64,000 nucleotides of DNA from Streptococcus varani (GCF_001375655.1 NZ_CTEN01000004.1:1-64000); one strand, 5' to 3'. Counted from the stretch's first letter, positions 38,721 to 48,013 are shown. The notes: generated from the letters alone by a model not told the origin. A program made the numbers and translations.

Positions 38721-40673
38721 TTAATTCTCCAATTTCTTAATTTTTTCAGTAAAAATGGTATTGAGTAGTTGGTAGATAATTTCTTGATTACCTGTACGAT
38801 AAATCTCCGTGTAGAGATTATTCTCGATAATGGATTGACTGATGGCTGTCATCATATCTCGGATTTCATCTTGCTCATTGAGCTTCGTTAACATGACCAA
38901 AACGCGTTTGACTTCTTCATTTTGATGGTTCATAGAAAGAGCCGATACAGTATTTTTCAACTCTACTAGCAAGAAATGGCTGTCATTTACTGTGTGAGAT
39001 TGGGTATGAAGTAAGGCTAAATTAGTATTTGGAATAGCCAAAGGACTGAGTTCAAAACGAGATAGTAACTTGGCTGTTAGGTATGGCGCATCTGTCACAA
39101 AATTTAGAATCCCTACGATTTGCCCTACCGTTTGATCAAAGGAAAGTGGATTATCCACAGATATTAGCTCAAAATTCCGTAAAATCTGGCTACTAGCCTC
39201 TAGATACTTTTGTAAATCATAGGTAGCTTTAGTCTGCAATTCATGCCGTTCCGCAACCGTACGATTTTCCTGAATCAACTGAAGTTTTTCCTGCAAATCC
39301 AGAATTTCTTGGGTGTTGGGAAAGGTAGAAATCAGATCAATTTCTTTTTTAGGGATTGGTTTCGTTGTTAAACAATAATCATACTGACTGCTATCTACTA
39401 AGGACAAGTTAGTTGTACTTTGGACATCAATCAGCTCCACAAAAGGGGCGATATTCTTAATTTTAGAGATGAGGACACTAGTTGTAAGCGGTCGTTCATC
39501 TGTCACTAGTAATAAACGAATGGGATAAATATCTGGACTTCGTCGCAAACTAGATGCAAAGTGTAACGTCACCAGCTCATATTCAAACTCATTTTGAATA
39601 AAGGCAGGAAAAATATCTCGCATGACAAGACTGACGATACTGTGCAAAAATTTATTTTGCTGAGCAGCTAAATAGGCCACATTTGAGCTTGCCTTTTCTG
39701 GAAAGAGAATCGGTACAGCCAAGCTAAGTCGCACATGATTAAAAAGCAATTTAAAGAGTAACTTATCTTTAAAGAAGTTAATTTTAGTAAAACGAGAAAC
39801 AGCATCAATCATTTGGGAGATAGAGTAGTAAAACTCACTATCAAACTTTTCTCTAAAAAGAGGAATCTCTTGTCGCTTGATGATGACTTGATCCAAAATA
39901 TTGGCAAAGTAAATAATCTCTTGTAAATTGTAAAACTTTTTAGATACCTTAGCCAAATCCGCAAAGACATGCTTTGAAAAATCCAGTGCTTCTTTGGAAA
40001 CATTGACAACAGGAAGTAGTTCATCTTGATTGTCAGCCAATCCAAGCAAAATAATCAAAAATTCTCTGAGTTTTGAATCCACTTCTCCTAAGAGATGTTG
40101 GTGTTCCTCAAAAATCCTACGAGCTGAACTAATCTGCTTTTTCTCTAATATAGGAAATTCAGGATAGTGGTCATTCCAAAAATCCTGAATAGAAATGGCA
40201 TTGCTGAGAAGAATGGCAAGAAAACGTCGCTTTTGAGCAGGTGTACCGGTGACTTGATAGCCACGCTTGCGTTGGATAGTCAAATCAAACTCTTTTAGCC
40301 GGCTTTCGATATCTGCAACATCCTGTATAACGGTTACGTTAGATACCCAGAATTGTTCCTGTAACTCTTCATTGATGATAGTTGTTGAACTTGTCAGAAG
40401 CTGATAGGCTGTTAAAATCAGACGATGGCTAGCTGATACTTCATCCGTTGACTGAGATTCTTCCAAAATGGACAAATCACCACTTAAAAAGTATTTTCGA
40501 CCATCTTTGATAAGTTCAATACCATCTTTTTCCAAAGTCAGCATCAAATCTGAAAGTGTTCGGTAAACCGTTCGTGATGAAACCTGCAGAATATCTGCCA
40601 TTTCTTTCAAGGAAAGCTTCCCTACTTGTAGGAAAGCTCTCACTAATTGTTCTTCACGTTTTGTTAATAGCAT
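38721..40673 (-). CDS. mtlR: PRD-type transcriptional activator MtlR
   Basis: A 650-aa regulator of the BglG/MtlR antiactivator-activator type. It starts with a DeoR-like HTH ([32 protein letters not shown]), followed by two PRD domains, a IIB-like domain ([21 protein letters not shown]) and a C-terminal IIA-like domain ([20 protein letters not shown] with its His). The IIB-like domain lacks the regulatory Cys known in Bacillus MtlR; Asp/Glu stand there. It should activate the mtl promoter when mannitol is present. No Shine-Dalgarno is seen before the ATG, and a TATAAT lies 5 nt upstream. Confidence 0.88.
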   Translation of the reverse strand: MLLTKREEQLVRAFLQVGKLSLKEMADILQVSSRTVYRTLSDLMLTLEKDGIELIKDGRKYFLSGDLSILEESQSTDEVSASHRLILTAYQLLTSSTTIINEELQEQFWVSNVTVIQDVADIESRLKEFDLTIQRKRGYQVTGTPAQKRRFLAILLSNAISIQDFWNDHYPEFPILEKKQISSARRIFEEHQHLLGEVDSKLREFLIILLGLADNQDELLPVVNVSKEALDFSKHVFADLAKVSKKFYNLQEIIYFANILDQVIIKRQEIPLFREKFDSEFYYSISQMIDAVSRFTKINFFKDKLLFKLLFNHVRLSLAVPILFPEKASSNVAYLAAQQNKFLHSIVSLVMRDIFPAFIQNEFEYELVTLHFASSLRRSPDIYPIRLLLVTDERPLTTSVLISKIKNIAPFVELIDVQSTTNLSLVDSSQYDYCLTTKPIPKKEIDLISTFPNTQEILDLQEKLQLIQENRTVAERHELQTKATYDLQKYLEASSQILRNFELISVDNPLSFDQTVGQIVGILNFVTDAPYLTAKLLSRFELSPLAIPNTNLALLHTQSHTVNDSHFLLVELKNTVSALSMNHQNEEVKRVLVMLTKLNEQDEIRDMMTAISQSIIENNLYTEIYRTGNQEIIYQLLNTIFTEKIKKLEN

Positions 40674-40696
40674 ATCTTATTATACTACTTTATACC

Positions 40697-42475
40697 TTAT
40701 TTGTGCAGTCTTGCAACTAACTTGTCATATTCTGGTGTCGTTACTAGACTATCCACAATCAAGACTTGTGCATTAGGAGCAGCGGCCTCAACTTCTGCCT
40801 TCTCAGCAATCGTTGTTACAAGCAAACTTGTTTCGTTATTGTGTTTGCTCAAATCAGCGTAAGCTACTGTCGCAACTGGAATTGCAATATTTTTACTCTT
40901 GAAGATTGCACGAAGTGTTTCTTGCCCCATTGTAGCGGAACCTTGTGCTTTGCCATAGGCAAAGACAACTTCTTCCACTTCCTTGATGTCAACTTCAGCT
41001 AGAGTTTGAACTGAAGTTGGTTCAGACTTTGGGGAAGCTTCACCTGCCAATTGAGCAATAATTTCATCATATTTTGGTGATGTCAAGAAATTATCAACAG
41101 ATACATGAGCTGCACTTGGTGTACGTTGTGCTGCACGAGCAGCTAGCTCTTCTTGAGTCACAATCAGTGTATTTGGCTCATCTGTCAAGTTGGAAATAGC
41201 TTTGTTTGTAACAGGAATGTTCAAACCAGCTTTTTTCACCTTATCACGAAGGAGTGAAGCACCCATTGCTGAACTACCCATACCTGCATCACAAGCAAAG
41301 ATAATTTGTTTTACAGAATCAGCAGAGATTGTTGCAGATACTGGAGCTGTTTGACCTTTAGCTGTTGCTTTAGCCGCTTTTGTAGCTGCTTGAGCATCCT
41401 CGAGTGACTCGCCTTCAGATTTATCTGCTTTAAGAATCAAGGAAGCAACAAGGAAGGAAACGGTTGCACCTGCTAATACCCCAAGGATAACGGAAAGATG
41501 TGAGCCTTTAGCCGTCATACCTAGAATGGCAATGATTGAACCCGGGGATGCTGCACCAGTCAACCCTGATCCAAGTAGTTGATTTACAAATGTACCTGAT
41601 ACACCACCTGCGATAACTGCAAGGAAGAGCATAGGTTTCATCATTACGTACGGGAAGTAAATCTCATGAATACCACCAAGGAAATGGATCACCATTGCCC
41701 CCCAAGATGAAGATTTAGCAGAACCTTTACCAAACATAGCGTAAGCTACCAAGATACCAAGACCTGGTCCAGGGTTTGCTTCAATTAAGAAGAGAATTGA
41801 TTTACCAGTTTCAGCTACTTGTTCTGCTCCAAGCGGCGTGAAGATACCGTGGTTGATGGCATTGTTTAAGAAGAGAATCTTTGCAGGCTCAACCAAGATA
41901 TTAGCGAGTGGCAAAAGTTTAGCATCCACAATTATCTGAACACCATTACCGATAATACCCGTCAAACTTGCCACAACAGGACCAATTCCATAAAACGCAA
42001 GTAGAACTAAAGCAAAGCCAATCAAACCTGCTGAAAAATTGTTGACCAACATTTCAAAACCAGGACGAATTTTTTCTTGGAAGGCTTGATCAAATTTCTT
42101 GATAACCCATCCACCAAGAGGACCCATAATCATGGCACCAATAAACATAGGTACACTTGCACCATTATTTGCTTCGACGAATGTTGGTACTGATGAACTA
42201 GCTACAGCACCAAATGTAGCGATGGCACCAACAACCGCTCCGCGTTGGCCGTGAACCATATGTCCACCCGTGTAACCAATCAAGAGTGGCAAGAGGTAAG
42301 TGATTGCTGGACCAACAATCTGGGAAAGAGTAGCATTTGGCAACCAACCAGTTGGAATAAAAAGCGAGGTCAAAACACCCCAAGCGATAAATGCCCCGAT
42401 ATTAGGCATAACCATATTAGATAGTGAAGTACCGAGTTTTTGTACTCTTACTTTCAAAGAAGATTGTGTATCCAT
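40697..42475 (-). CDS. mtlA: Mannitol PTS enzyme IICB with extra degenerate IIB domain
   Basis: A 592-aa mannitol permease. Residues about 1-340 form the membrane IIC domain (IVGPAITYLLPLLIGYTGGHMVHGQRG, NNAINHGIFTPLG, GGIHEIYFPYVMM). A linker follows, then a IIB domain with phospho-Cys395 in IIFACDAGMGSSAMG. The C-terminus (about 500-592) is a second IIB-like domain reading VVFAYGKAQGSATMG, with Tyr507 in place of Cys, so it cannot carry phosphate. IIA is separate (mtlF). It heads the operon mtlA-mtlR-mtlF-mtlD. Confidence 0.93.
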   Translation of the reverse strand: MDTQSSLKVRVQKLGTSLSNMVMPNIGAFIAWGVLTSLFIPTGWLPNATLSQIVGPAITYLLPLLIGYTGGHMVHGQRGAVVGAIATFGAVASSSVPTFVEANNGASVPMFIGAMIMGPLGGWVIKKFDQAFQEKIRPGFEMLVNNFSAGLIGFALVLLAFYGIGPVVASLTGIIGNGVQIIVDAKLLPLANILVEPAKILFLNNAINHGIFTPLGAEQVAETGKSILFLIEANPGPGLGILVAYAMFGKGSAKSSSWGAMVIHFLGGIHEIYFPYVMMKPMLFLAVIAGGVSGTFVNQLLGSGLTGAASPGSIIAILGMTAKGSHLSVILGVLAGATVSFLVASLILKADKSEGESLEDAQAATKAAKATAKGQTAPVSATISADSVKQIIFACDAGMGSSAMGASLLRDKVKKAGLNIPVTNKAISNLTDEPNTLIVTQEELAARAAQRTPSAAHVSVDNFLTSPKYDEIIAQLAGEASPKSEPTSVQTLAEVDIKEVEEVVFAYGKAQGSATMGQETLRAIFKSKNIAIPVATVAYADLSKHNNETSLLVTTIAEKAEVEAAAPNAQVLIVDSLVTTPEYDKLVARLHK

Positions 42476-42506
42476 TTTCTTCTTCTCCTTCTTTTTTGAT
42501 AAGCCT

Positions 42507-42565
42507 ATTGTACTATGAGCTCTCTGTCAATAAAACTAAAACCTTGTCACAATTTTTGTGACAAG
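42507..42565 (-). promoter_or_regulatory. mtl promoter region with MtlR-type operator
   Basis: A perfect 10-bp inverted repeat, CTTGTCACAA-TTT-TTGTGACAAG (42543-42565), lies about 30 nt upstream of a -10-like TACAAT (42512-42507, minus strand). The repeat resembles the TTGNCACA...TGTGNCAA operators I recall for Firmicute MtlR activators, and its position upstream of the -35 suits an activator. Further TTGTC/TGTCA half-sites continue to about 42585. Confidence 0.7.
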
Positions 42566-42728
42566 AAAATGACAAAAAAGACAAAAGATTACAGTTTAAA
42601 AATCTAAATTAACTCTCTAGAACACTATTTGAAAGTGACTTAATCGGAAAGATTAAAAGTAAACTTACGGATGCTCAAATAATAAAAAACTATAGTAGTG
42701 CCAGAATCTAAATTTTTTCTTAAAGAAT

Positions 42729-42896
42729 GGGAGTGAGACAGAACACGACAAGTGAAAAAATAGTCCCTCTCACGTCCCAATTTCTAGGTTCGGGCTGAAA
42801 ATGCCTCTTCCCAGGCTCTTTCACTCCCACCCCCGCAAGCCTAGAGCTCTAATAGTCTGGGAGACTGTTAGAGTGATCGAGTAGAGACTAATTCCT
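42729..42896. repeat. Streptococcal intergenic repeat, family B, interrupted by the intron
   Basis: GGGAGTGAGACAGAA begins a noncoding element with a complementary TTCACTCCCACCCCCG near its centre (42820-42835). It resumes to the right of the intron near 45283 with CTTGGCTACTGCGTCTTGGT. This type of repeat (GTGGGACAGAA...CCCACCCCCGCA...CTACTGCGTCTTG) is common between genes in streptococci. The intron is inserted inside it. The bases from 42476 to 42728 hold the mtl promoter and no gene. Confidence 0.6.
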
Positions 42897-43575
42897 AGCC
42901 CCTCTCACACCACCGTGCGTGCCGTTCGGCACACGGCGGTTCAACTAACTTTTAACGCATGTCGTTCAAGATAATAATCTAGGCATGAAACCAGTCCACG
43001 TTTAGCGAGGACTGGTTTTGATATAGCTGAATTGACTTTTGTGCCACTAATTGATAGTGGTCACCCCAGCCAGATACCTTATCAGCTATCCATTTGGGAG
43101 TCCCTAGTTTAAGTAGTCCCCAAAGTCGCCTTGACTTCTTCTTCCATTGTTTCCAAATAATAACTCTAATTCGTGTCCTCAATCGTTTATCAATTTCTCC
43201 CACCCCCGCAAGCCTAGAGCTCTAATAGTCTGGGAGACTGTTAGAGTGATCGAGTAGAGACTAATTCCTAGCCCCTCTCACACCACCGTGCGTGCCGTTC
43301 GGCACACGGCGGTTCAACTAACTTTTAACGCATGTCGTTCAAGATAATAATCTAGGCATGAAACCAGTCCACGTTTAGCGAGGACTGGTTTTGATATAGC
43401 TGAATTGACTTTTGTGCCACTAATTGATAGTGGTCACCCCAGCCAGATACCTTATCAGCTATCCATTTGGGAGTCCCTAGTTTAAGTAGTCCCCAAAGTC
43501 GCCTTGACTTCTTCTTCCATTGTTTCCAAATAATAACTCTAATTCGTGTCCTCAATCGTTTATCAATTTCTCCCA
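42830..43575. repeat. 373-bp direct tandem duplication at the intron 3' end
   Basis: The sequence from GCAAGCC at 42835 is repeated from GCAAGCC at 43208, an offset of exactly 373 bp. At the internal junction near 43200, the intron sequence ATTTCTCCCA switches to the upstream flank CACTCCCACCCCC. The shared CTCCCA marks a 6-bp microhomology. The unit contains part of the flanking repeat, intron domain V/VI and the last codons of the RT gene. Confidence 0.92.
42891..43203 (-). pseudogene. Duplicated 3' fragment of group II intron and RT
   Basis: First unit of the tandem duplication. It contains domain V (about 42895-42946) and the last 74 codons of the RT/maturase (42979-43203), whose apparent GTG start is created by the junction. 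It is not expected to be functional. Confidence 0.85.
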
Positions 43576-45285
43576 TGACTGACTTCATGTTAGTCAATGC
43601 GAAGTAGTTTATCCATCCGCGAATAAGCCAGTTGAGTTTCTCAATACGGCTACCCAAGTCAGTGCTCCATTTGCGTGTTGTGAGCTTCCTAAGTTTCCTC
43701 TTGAAACTCTGGATACTCTCTTGATGTGGACGACTTTTCCACCCTTCAGCTGATTTCCAGAATCCGAATCCAAGGTACTTCAGTTGACTCGGTCTGGTAA
43801 TCTTAGTCTTGGTCATATTGACTTTCAATCCCAGTCGCTTCTTAATGAATCGGCTAACTTAATACATGATACGTTTGGCAGATGCTTCGCTCCCAACTGT
43901 GATGACACAGTCATCTGCGTACCGGACGAAACGAAGCCCTCGATTTTCCAATTCCTTGTCCAGCTCATTGAGCGTGATATTGGACAGGAGGGGAGATAGA
44001 TTCCCACCTTGTGGTGTTCCCACCAGCGTTTTATGGCGCTGTCCATTGATAACTACACCCGAATGAAGATACCTACGAATCAGAGACTCTGTATCTCCAT
44101 CTTGGATAATGTTATGGACAAGAGACATCAATCTATCTTGGGGAACTGTGTCGAAGAATTTCTCAAGGTCAATGTCCACAATCCACTCATAGCCATCATT
44201 AAGGTATTCTAGTAACTTGATGATGGCTTTTTCGCATGACCGTTTCGGTCTAAACCCATAGCTCGTTTCGGAGAAATGAGGTTCACACAGAGGGCTGATA
44301 ACTTGGACGATGGCCTGTTGAATCATTCTGTCCATTACTGTTGGGATGCCAAGCTGGCGGACTCCTCCATTGGGCTTTGGGATTTCAACGCGTAGGACTG
44401 GTTGAGGTTTGTATTTTCTCTGTTTTATCAACTCTTTGGTTGGTCGCCAATATTGGCGGAGATATTCATCCATTTGGTCAATGGTAATGCCATCAATTCC
44501 AGCTGAACCCTTGTTGACTTTCACTTGATTGTAGGCTTCCACCATGTTGGAGCGAGATAGAATAGTATCTAGTAACTGTGACATGTGCGTATTCCTTTCT
44601 TGTTTCGGTGTCTGAGGGACATCTTATATTGGTGAACCTTCCTCTAGTCAATACATGACCGCATCCAGTTCTATCAGACCGCTAGTTTTACAGACACAAG
44701 TGAAGTAGGATTACTTCGGTTAATTGTTAAGCCCTTCGCTCCACTTCCATTACAGAAGCTTCGTGACTACTATGGCTTCGGCTGACTTCTCATGATTCGT
44801 TGTTACTACGTCTAGGACGCTCATGAGACCTCACGGGATAAGTCGTACATCTTTCCTCGTTTACAGTAAGATATTAAGGGCGTTAAAAGGTCGAAGTGAA
44901 AATAGGAAAGCTGACGAAGTTGCAGAAGCAACTAGGAAGACTTTCTCTTTTTCACAACGACCTTAGCCCGTATTCAATTACTCTCGTGATTTACGCATAT
45001 AGGTTACGACTACCTATTTGGACTTTAGAGTTTTCAGCCCCCTCATCCGCTATATACGCCTTAATATCACGTTTCTGTTCGTAGAGCCACGATTTCGCTA
45101 TCCCTTCCTCTCCCCGCTACCTCGCGATAGTCAGGCTTGGGAGTCGCTATTGGGTTCACCGGTAGCGGGTGCCCACGGAGGACTTGCACCTCAGATGTAC
45201 GACATGCCCGTCGTACTGAAAATGGAGCTGACAAGGTCAGCGTCAATGTTCAAGCTCTAAAAAAGCGAAGGAATCTCCACTTGGC
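43263..45285 (-). mobile_element. Group II intron copy 2, nearly full-length
   Basis: The minus-strand intron starts near 45.28 kb and ends at 43263. The RNA parts flank the ORF: from 44585 to about 45285 domain I-like sequence with the conserved GGTGCAAGTCC stretch, GGTGAACCC and GCGAGGTAGCGGGGAGAGG; at 43268-43319 the domain V/VI hairpin. Exact 5' and 3' splice sites are not certain from one copy. The 3' limit is inferred from where identity to copy 1 starts. It sits between the mannitol operon and glmS within an intergenic repeat. Confidence 0.85.
43352..44584 (-). pseudogene. Group II intron reverse transcriptase/maturase with one in-frame stop
   Basis: The frame is intact for 410 codons apart from one TAA at 43861-43859. 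RT blocks are clear: PKPNGGVRQLGIPTVMDR, YGFRPKRSCEKAI, DIDLEKFFDTVP, GTPQGGNLSPLLSN and RFVRYADDCVI. After the stop the same frame continues VSRFIKKRLGLK..., then the maturase/DNA-binding part with WLIRGWINYFALTNMK. The stop is probably Ser TCA to TAA. No HNH endonuclease domain is present. Without readthrough or suppression the maturase part is not made. Confidence 0.88.
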
Positions 45286-45410
45286 TACTGCGTCTTGGTC
45301 ATATAACAAACATTATTAAAGAGATCTGGGCTTTTTACCTAGACTCATTTTTCGTTAATAGATTAAAAATCTACTCGATTCGATCTCTGCTTTTTCTCAA
45401 ACTCAAACTT
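45283..45410. other. Intergenic flank between intron and glmS
   Basis: The first about 40 bases (CTTGGCTACTGCGTCTTGGT and on) look like the right part of the interrupted family B repeat. The rest is AT-rich with a small palindrome, GATTAAAAATC, and no coding signal that I can support. Confidence 0.45.
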
Positions 45411-45434
45411 AAAAAGCCCCATCAGGGACTTTTC
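45411..45434 (-). terminator. glmS terminator
   Basis: AAAAGTCCC-TGAT-GGGGCTTTTT on the minus strand, just beyond the glmS stop: a compact stem with a T-tail. Confidence 0.82.
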
Positions 45435-45436
45435 GC

Positions 45437-47251
45437 TTATTCAACTGTAACAGCTTTTGCCAAGTTACGCGGTTTATCGACATCCAAATCACGTTGAAGG
45501 GATGCATAGTAAGCAATCAATTGCGTCGGAATAACCATGGAGATGCTTGATAGGTAAGGGTGAACTTGATTGACAATGATATCGTCACCATCACGAGCCA
45601 AATCTTCCTCAACAATCGTCAAGATATGCGCTCCACGAGAAACAACCTCTGCGATATTGCCACGTGTGTGAGCGGCAGTCACTTCATTAGCTGAAATGAG
45701 GGCGATAACGGGTGTTCCATCTTCAATCAAAGAAATAGTACCGTGCTTGAGTTCCCCTGCTGCGAAACCTTCACATTGGATATAAGAAATTTCTTTCAAT
45801 TTAAGAGCAGCCTCAATCGTGACATAGTAATCATTTCCACGACCGATGTAGAAAGCATTGCGCGTTGTAGACAAGAGATTTTGTACTTTCTCAGCAATGG
45901 CATCTTTTTCAGAAAGAGTTGCTTCAATGGACTGAGCCACGATTGACAACTCATGGACCAAGTCGAAGTCAATTGCTTCTTTCTTACCATTGGCTTCCCC
46001 AACTGCTTTAGCGAGGAAAGCAAGTGCAGCTACCTGAGCCGTATAGGCTTTGGTTGATGCAACCGCAATCTCAGGACCTGCATGAAGCAACATAGTATAG
46101 GTAGCTTCACGCGAAAGGGTCGAGCCAGGTACGTTTGTGATTGTCAAGCTAGGAATACCCATCTCGTTGGCTTTTACCAAGACCTGACGGCTATCTGCCG
46201 TTTCACCTGATTGAGTCAATAGGATAAAGAGAGGTTTCTTGCTAAGGAGTGGCATGTGGTAGCCCCACTCAGAAGCGACACCTAGCTCAACGGGTGTATC
46301 CGTCAACGCTTCCAGCATGTTCTTAGAAGCAAATCCGGCATTGTAAGAAGTTCCGGCAGCCAAGATATAGATACGGTCAGCTTCTTGAACAGCTTTAATG
46401 ATATCTCCATCAACTTTCATGCTGCCATCTTGGTCGGCATAAGTTGAAATCAGTTTACGCATAACCGTTGGTTGCTCATCAATTTCCTTGAGCATGTAAA
46501 ACGGATAAGTTCCTTTGCCAATATCAGAAAGATCTAATTCAGCTGTGTAAGCCCCACGCTCTAAAATATTTCCATCGTAATCTTGAACTTGGACAGAATC
46601 TTTCTTGACAATAACCAATTCTTTATCATGAATTTCCATGAATTGGTTGGTCTCTCGAATCATAGCCATGGCATCAGAACAAACCATATTGTAACCATCG
46701 CCTAAGCCAATCAAAAGCGGAGATTTGTTTTTAGCAACATAAATGACATCCGCATCTTCCGCATCGATTAATGCAAAGGCATAGGATCCTTCGATGATAT
46801 CCAGAGCTTTCTTGAAAGCATCAAAAACTTCCATGCCCTCTTCTTCTACAAATTTCCCAATCAAATGAACAGCAATCTCTGTATCCGTTTGACCTTTAAA
46901 ATCATGACCAGATAGATAGTCTTCTTTCATCTGTAGGTAGTTTTCGATGACACCATTGTGGACCAGTACAAAACGTTCTGTTTGAGAGCGATGGGGATGA
47001 GCATTATCAACAGTTGGTTTACCATGAGTTGCCCAACGTGTATGTCCAATACCTGTTGAGCCCGCAATATCCAAAGCTAATTTGCTGTGAAGATCCGCAA
47101 TCCGTCCAACTGATTTGACCAAACTATTTTTTTGCCCTGTTGTCACAAAAATACCGGCTGAATCATAACCACGGTACTCTAATTTTTCCAGTCCTTGCAT
47201 TAAGATATCTGTTGCGTTACGATTCCCAACGACACCAACGATTCCACACAT
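45437..47251 (-). CDS. glmS: Glucosamine--fructose-6-phosphate aminotransferase
   Basis: A 604-aa isomerising amidotransferase that makes glucosamine 6-phosphate from fructose 6-phosphate and glutamine, the entry to peptidoglycan amino sugars. The N-terminal glutaminase domain starts MCGIVGVVGNR with nucleophile Cys2 and has GIGHTRWATHG. Two SIS domains follow (ILAAGTSYNAG; FYIGRGNDYYVTIEAALKLKEISYI). The C-terminus ends DKPRNLAKAVTVE as usual. There is no glmS ribozyme; instead two NagR-like boxes flank its promoter. Confidence 0.96.
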   Translation of the reverse strand: MCGIVGVVGNRNATDILMQGLEKLEYRGYDSAGIFVTTGQKNSLVKSVGRIADLHSKLALDIAGSTGIGHTRWATHGKPTVDNAHPHRSQTERFVLVHNGVIENYLQMKEDYLSGHDFKGQTDTEIAVHLIGKFVEEEGMEVFDAFKKALDIIEGSYAFALIDAEDADVIYVAKNKSPLLIGLGDGYNMVCSDAMAMIRETNQFMEIHDKELVIVKKDSVQVQDYDGNILERGAYTAELDLSDIGKGTYPFYMLKEIDEQPTVMRKLISTYADQDGSMKVDGDIIKAVQEADRIYILAAGTSYNAGFASKNMLEALTDTPVELGVASEWGYHMPLLSKKPLFILLTQSGETADSRQVLVKANEMGIPSLTITNVPGSTLSREATYTMLLHAGPEIAVASTKAYTAQVAALAFLAKAVGEANGKKEAIDFDLVHELSIVAQSIEATLSEKDAIAEKVQNLLSTTRNAFYIGRGNDYYVTIEAALKLKEISYIQCEGFAAGELKHGTISLIEDGTPVIALISANEVTAAHTRGNIAEVVSRGAHILTIVEEDLARDGDDIIVNQVHPYLSSISMVIPTQLIAYYASLQRDLDVDKPRNLAKAVTVE

Positions 47252-47293
47252 TTTCAGTTACCCTCTACGAATTGGTAGAGTTCCTTTATTTAT

Positions 47294-47390
47294 AAAATTG
47301 GTATAGTCTAATTTTATTTTAAAAAAACTAACAAAATCAGTATATCTCAACAATTTTAGAAAGTCAACAAAAAAATTGGTATAGTCTATT
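47294..47390 (-). promoter_or_regulatory. glmS promoter with two NagR-like (dre) boxes
   Basis: On the minus strand TTGACT (47367-47362), 17 nt, TATACT (47344-47339) is a good promoter, with its start near 47332. The plus-strand motif AATTGGTATAGTCTA occurs twice: at 47296-47310, inside the leader, and at 47374-47388, just upstream of the -35. The repeats extend into AAAAAAACTAAC about 11 nt later. The core resembles the ATTGGTATAGAC of NagR (GntR-family) operators. Streptococcal NagR is known to control glmS and nag genes. Confidence 0.7.
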
Positions 47391-47412
47391 TGTGAAATCA
47401 AAAAAACTAACT

Positions 47413-47955
47413 CTATTGAGCTAGTCCTTTTTCAATAAATCCAAATTGACCAAGAGGGGTTATGCGGAAAGTCAGAGATCCGATAATTTGTTTTTGACTA
47501 ATTAAACCAAATTGACGACTATCCCGCTTATCCGTTCGTTTATCATTTAAAATCAAGTAAGAATTTTTAGGAACTACCGAATGCCTATCATGTGTTAATG
47601 TTTCGATGGTCATATCCTCTGTGTAATATTCAGGTTGTCCCTTAATGTTTAGATAAGTCTCATGGATAATCTCATCATTGCGATAAAGAAGGTCATAGAG
47701 ATAAGTAACACTATCTCCTTCCATAGCAATAACCCTACCGACATACTTTTTACCATCAACCTTATAGAGGACGAAATCCCCGTACTCAATCTGCTTATTT
47801 CTATCTGCAATAATCAAGTCATTTTTAGTTAGGTATTGGTTGGCCATCTGTTCATTGATTGATACGGGTTCATAAACCCAAACTCGTAAAGCAATCACAC
47901 TTAGAATCACTAAAAGTGCTAAGCCAAGATAGTTATATAAATCTCTTTTTACCAT
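47413..47955 (-). CDS. Signal peptidase I-like protein lacking the catalytic dyad
   Basis: A 180-aa S26-family protein with one N-terminal membrane helix (about residues 8-27). The normal box B (GxSMxPTL) reads SINEQMANQYL, with Gln36 replacing the nucleophile Ser. Box D (YVKRVIGLPGD) reads YVGRVIAMEGDSV, with Gly73 replacing the general-base Lys. The C-terminal LNDKRTDKRDSRQFG corresponds to box E (GDNR..S.DSR), and there too the first residues deviate. It should not cleave signal peptides. Streptococcal pilus loci contain similarly inactive SipA-type chaperones, but no pilus genes are here. GGGAG lies upstream of the start. Confidence 0.75.
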   Translation of the reverse strand: MVKRDLYNYLGLALLVILSVIALRVWVYEPVSINEQMANQYLTKNDLIIADRNKQIEYGDFVLYKVDGKKYVGRVIAMEGDSVTYLYDLLYRNDEIIHETYLNIKGQPEYYTEDMTIETLTHDRHSVVPKNSYLILNDKRTDKRDSRQFGLISQKQIIGSLTFRITPLGQFGFIEKGLAQ

Positions 47956-48013
47956 AAATTCTTCATTCTCCCTATTATTAGTATATCATATTTTATGAAA
48001 AAAAGAATAGCAC

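Noticed and set aside
42979-43203. Separate small gene encoding a 74-aa basic protein
   Set aside because: It is the duplicated tail of the RT gene, with a start codon created at the duplication junction.
45018-45319. Open frames of 60-80 codons to the right of the RT gene
   Set aside because: They lie in structured intron RNA (domain I), differ in frame and have no ribosome sites; they are chance frames.
47252-47340. glmS ribozyme or riboswitch in the glmS leader
   Set aside because: The leader is under 100 nt, AT-rich and lacks the ribozyme core; NagR-like boxes explain the control better.
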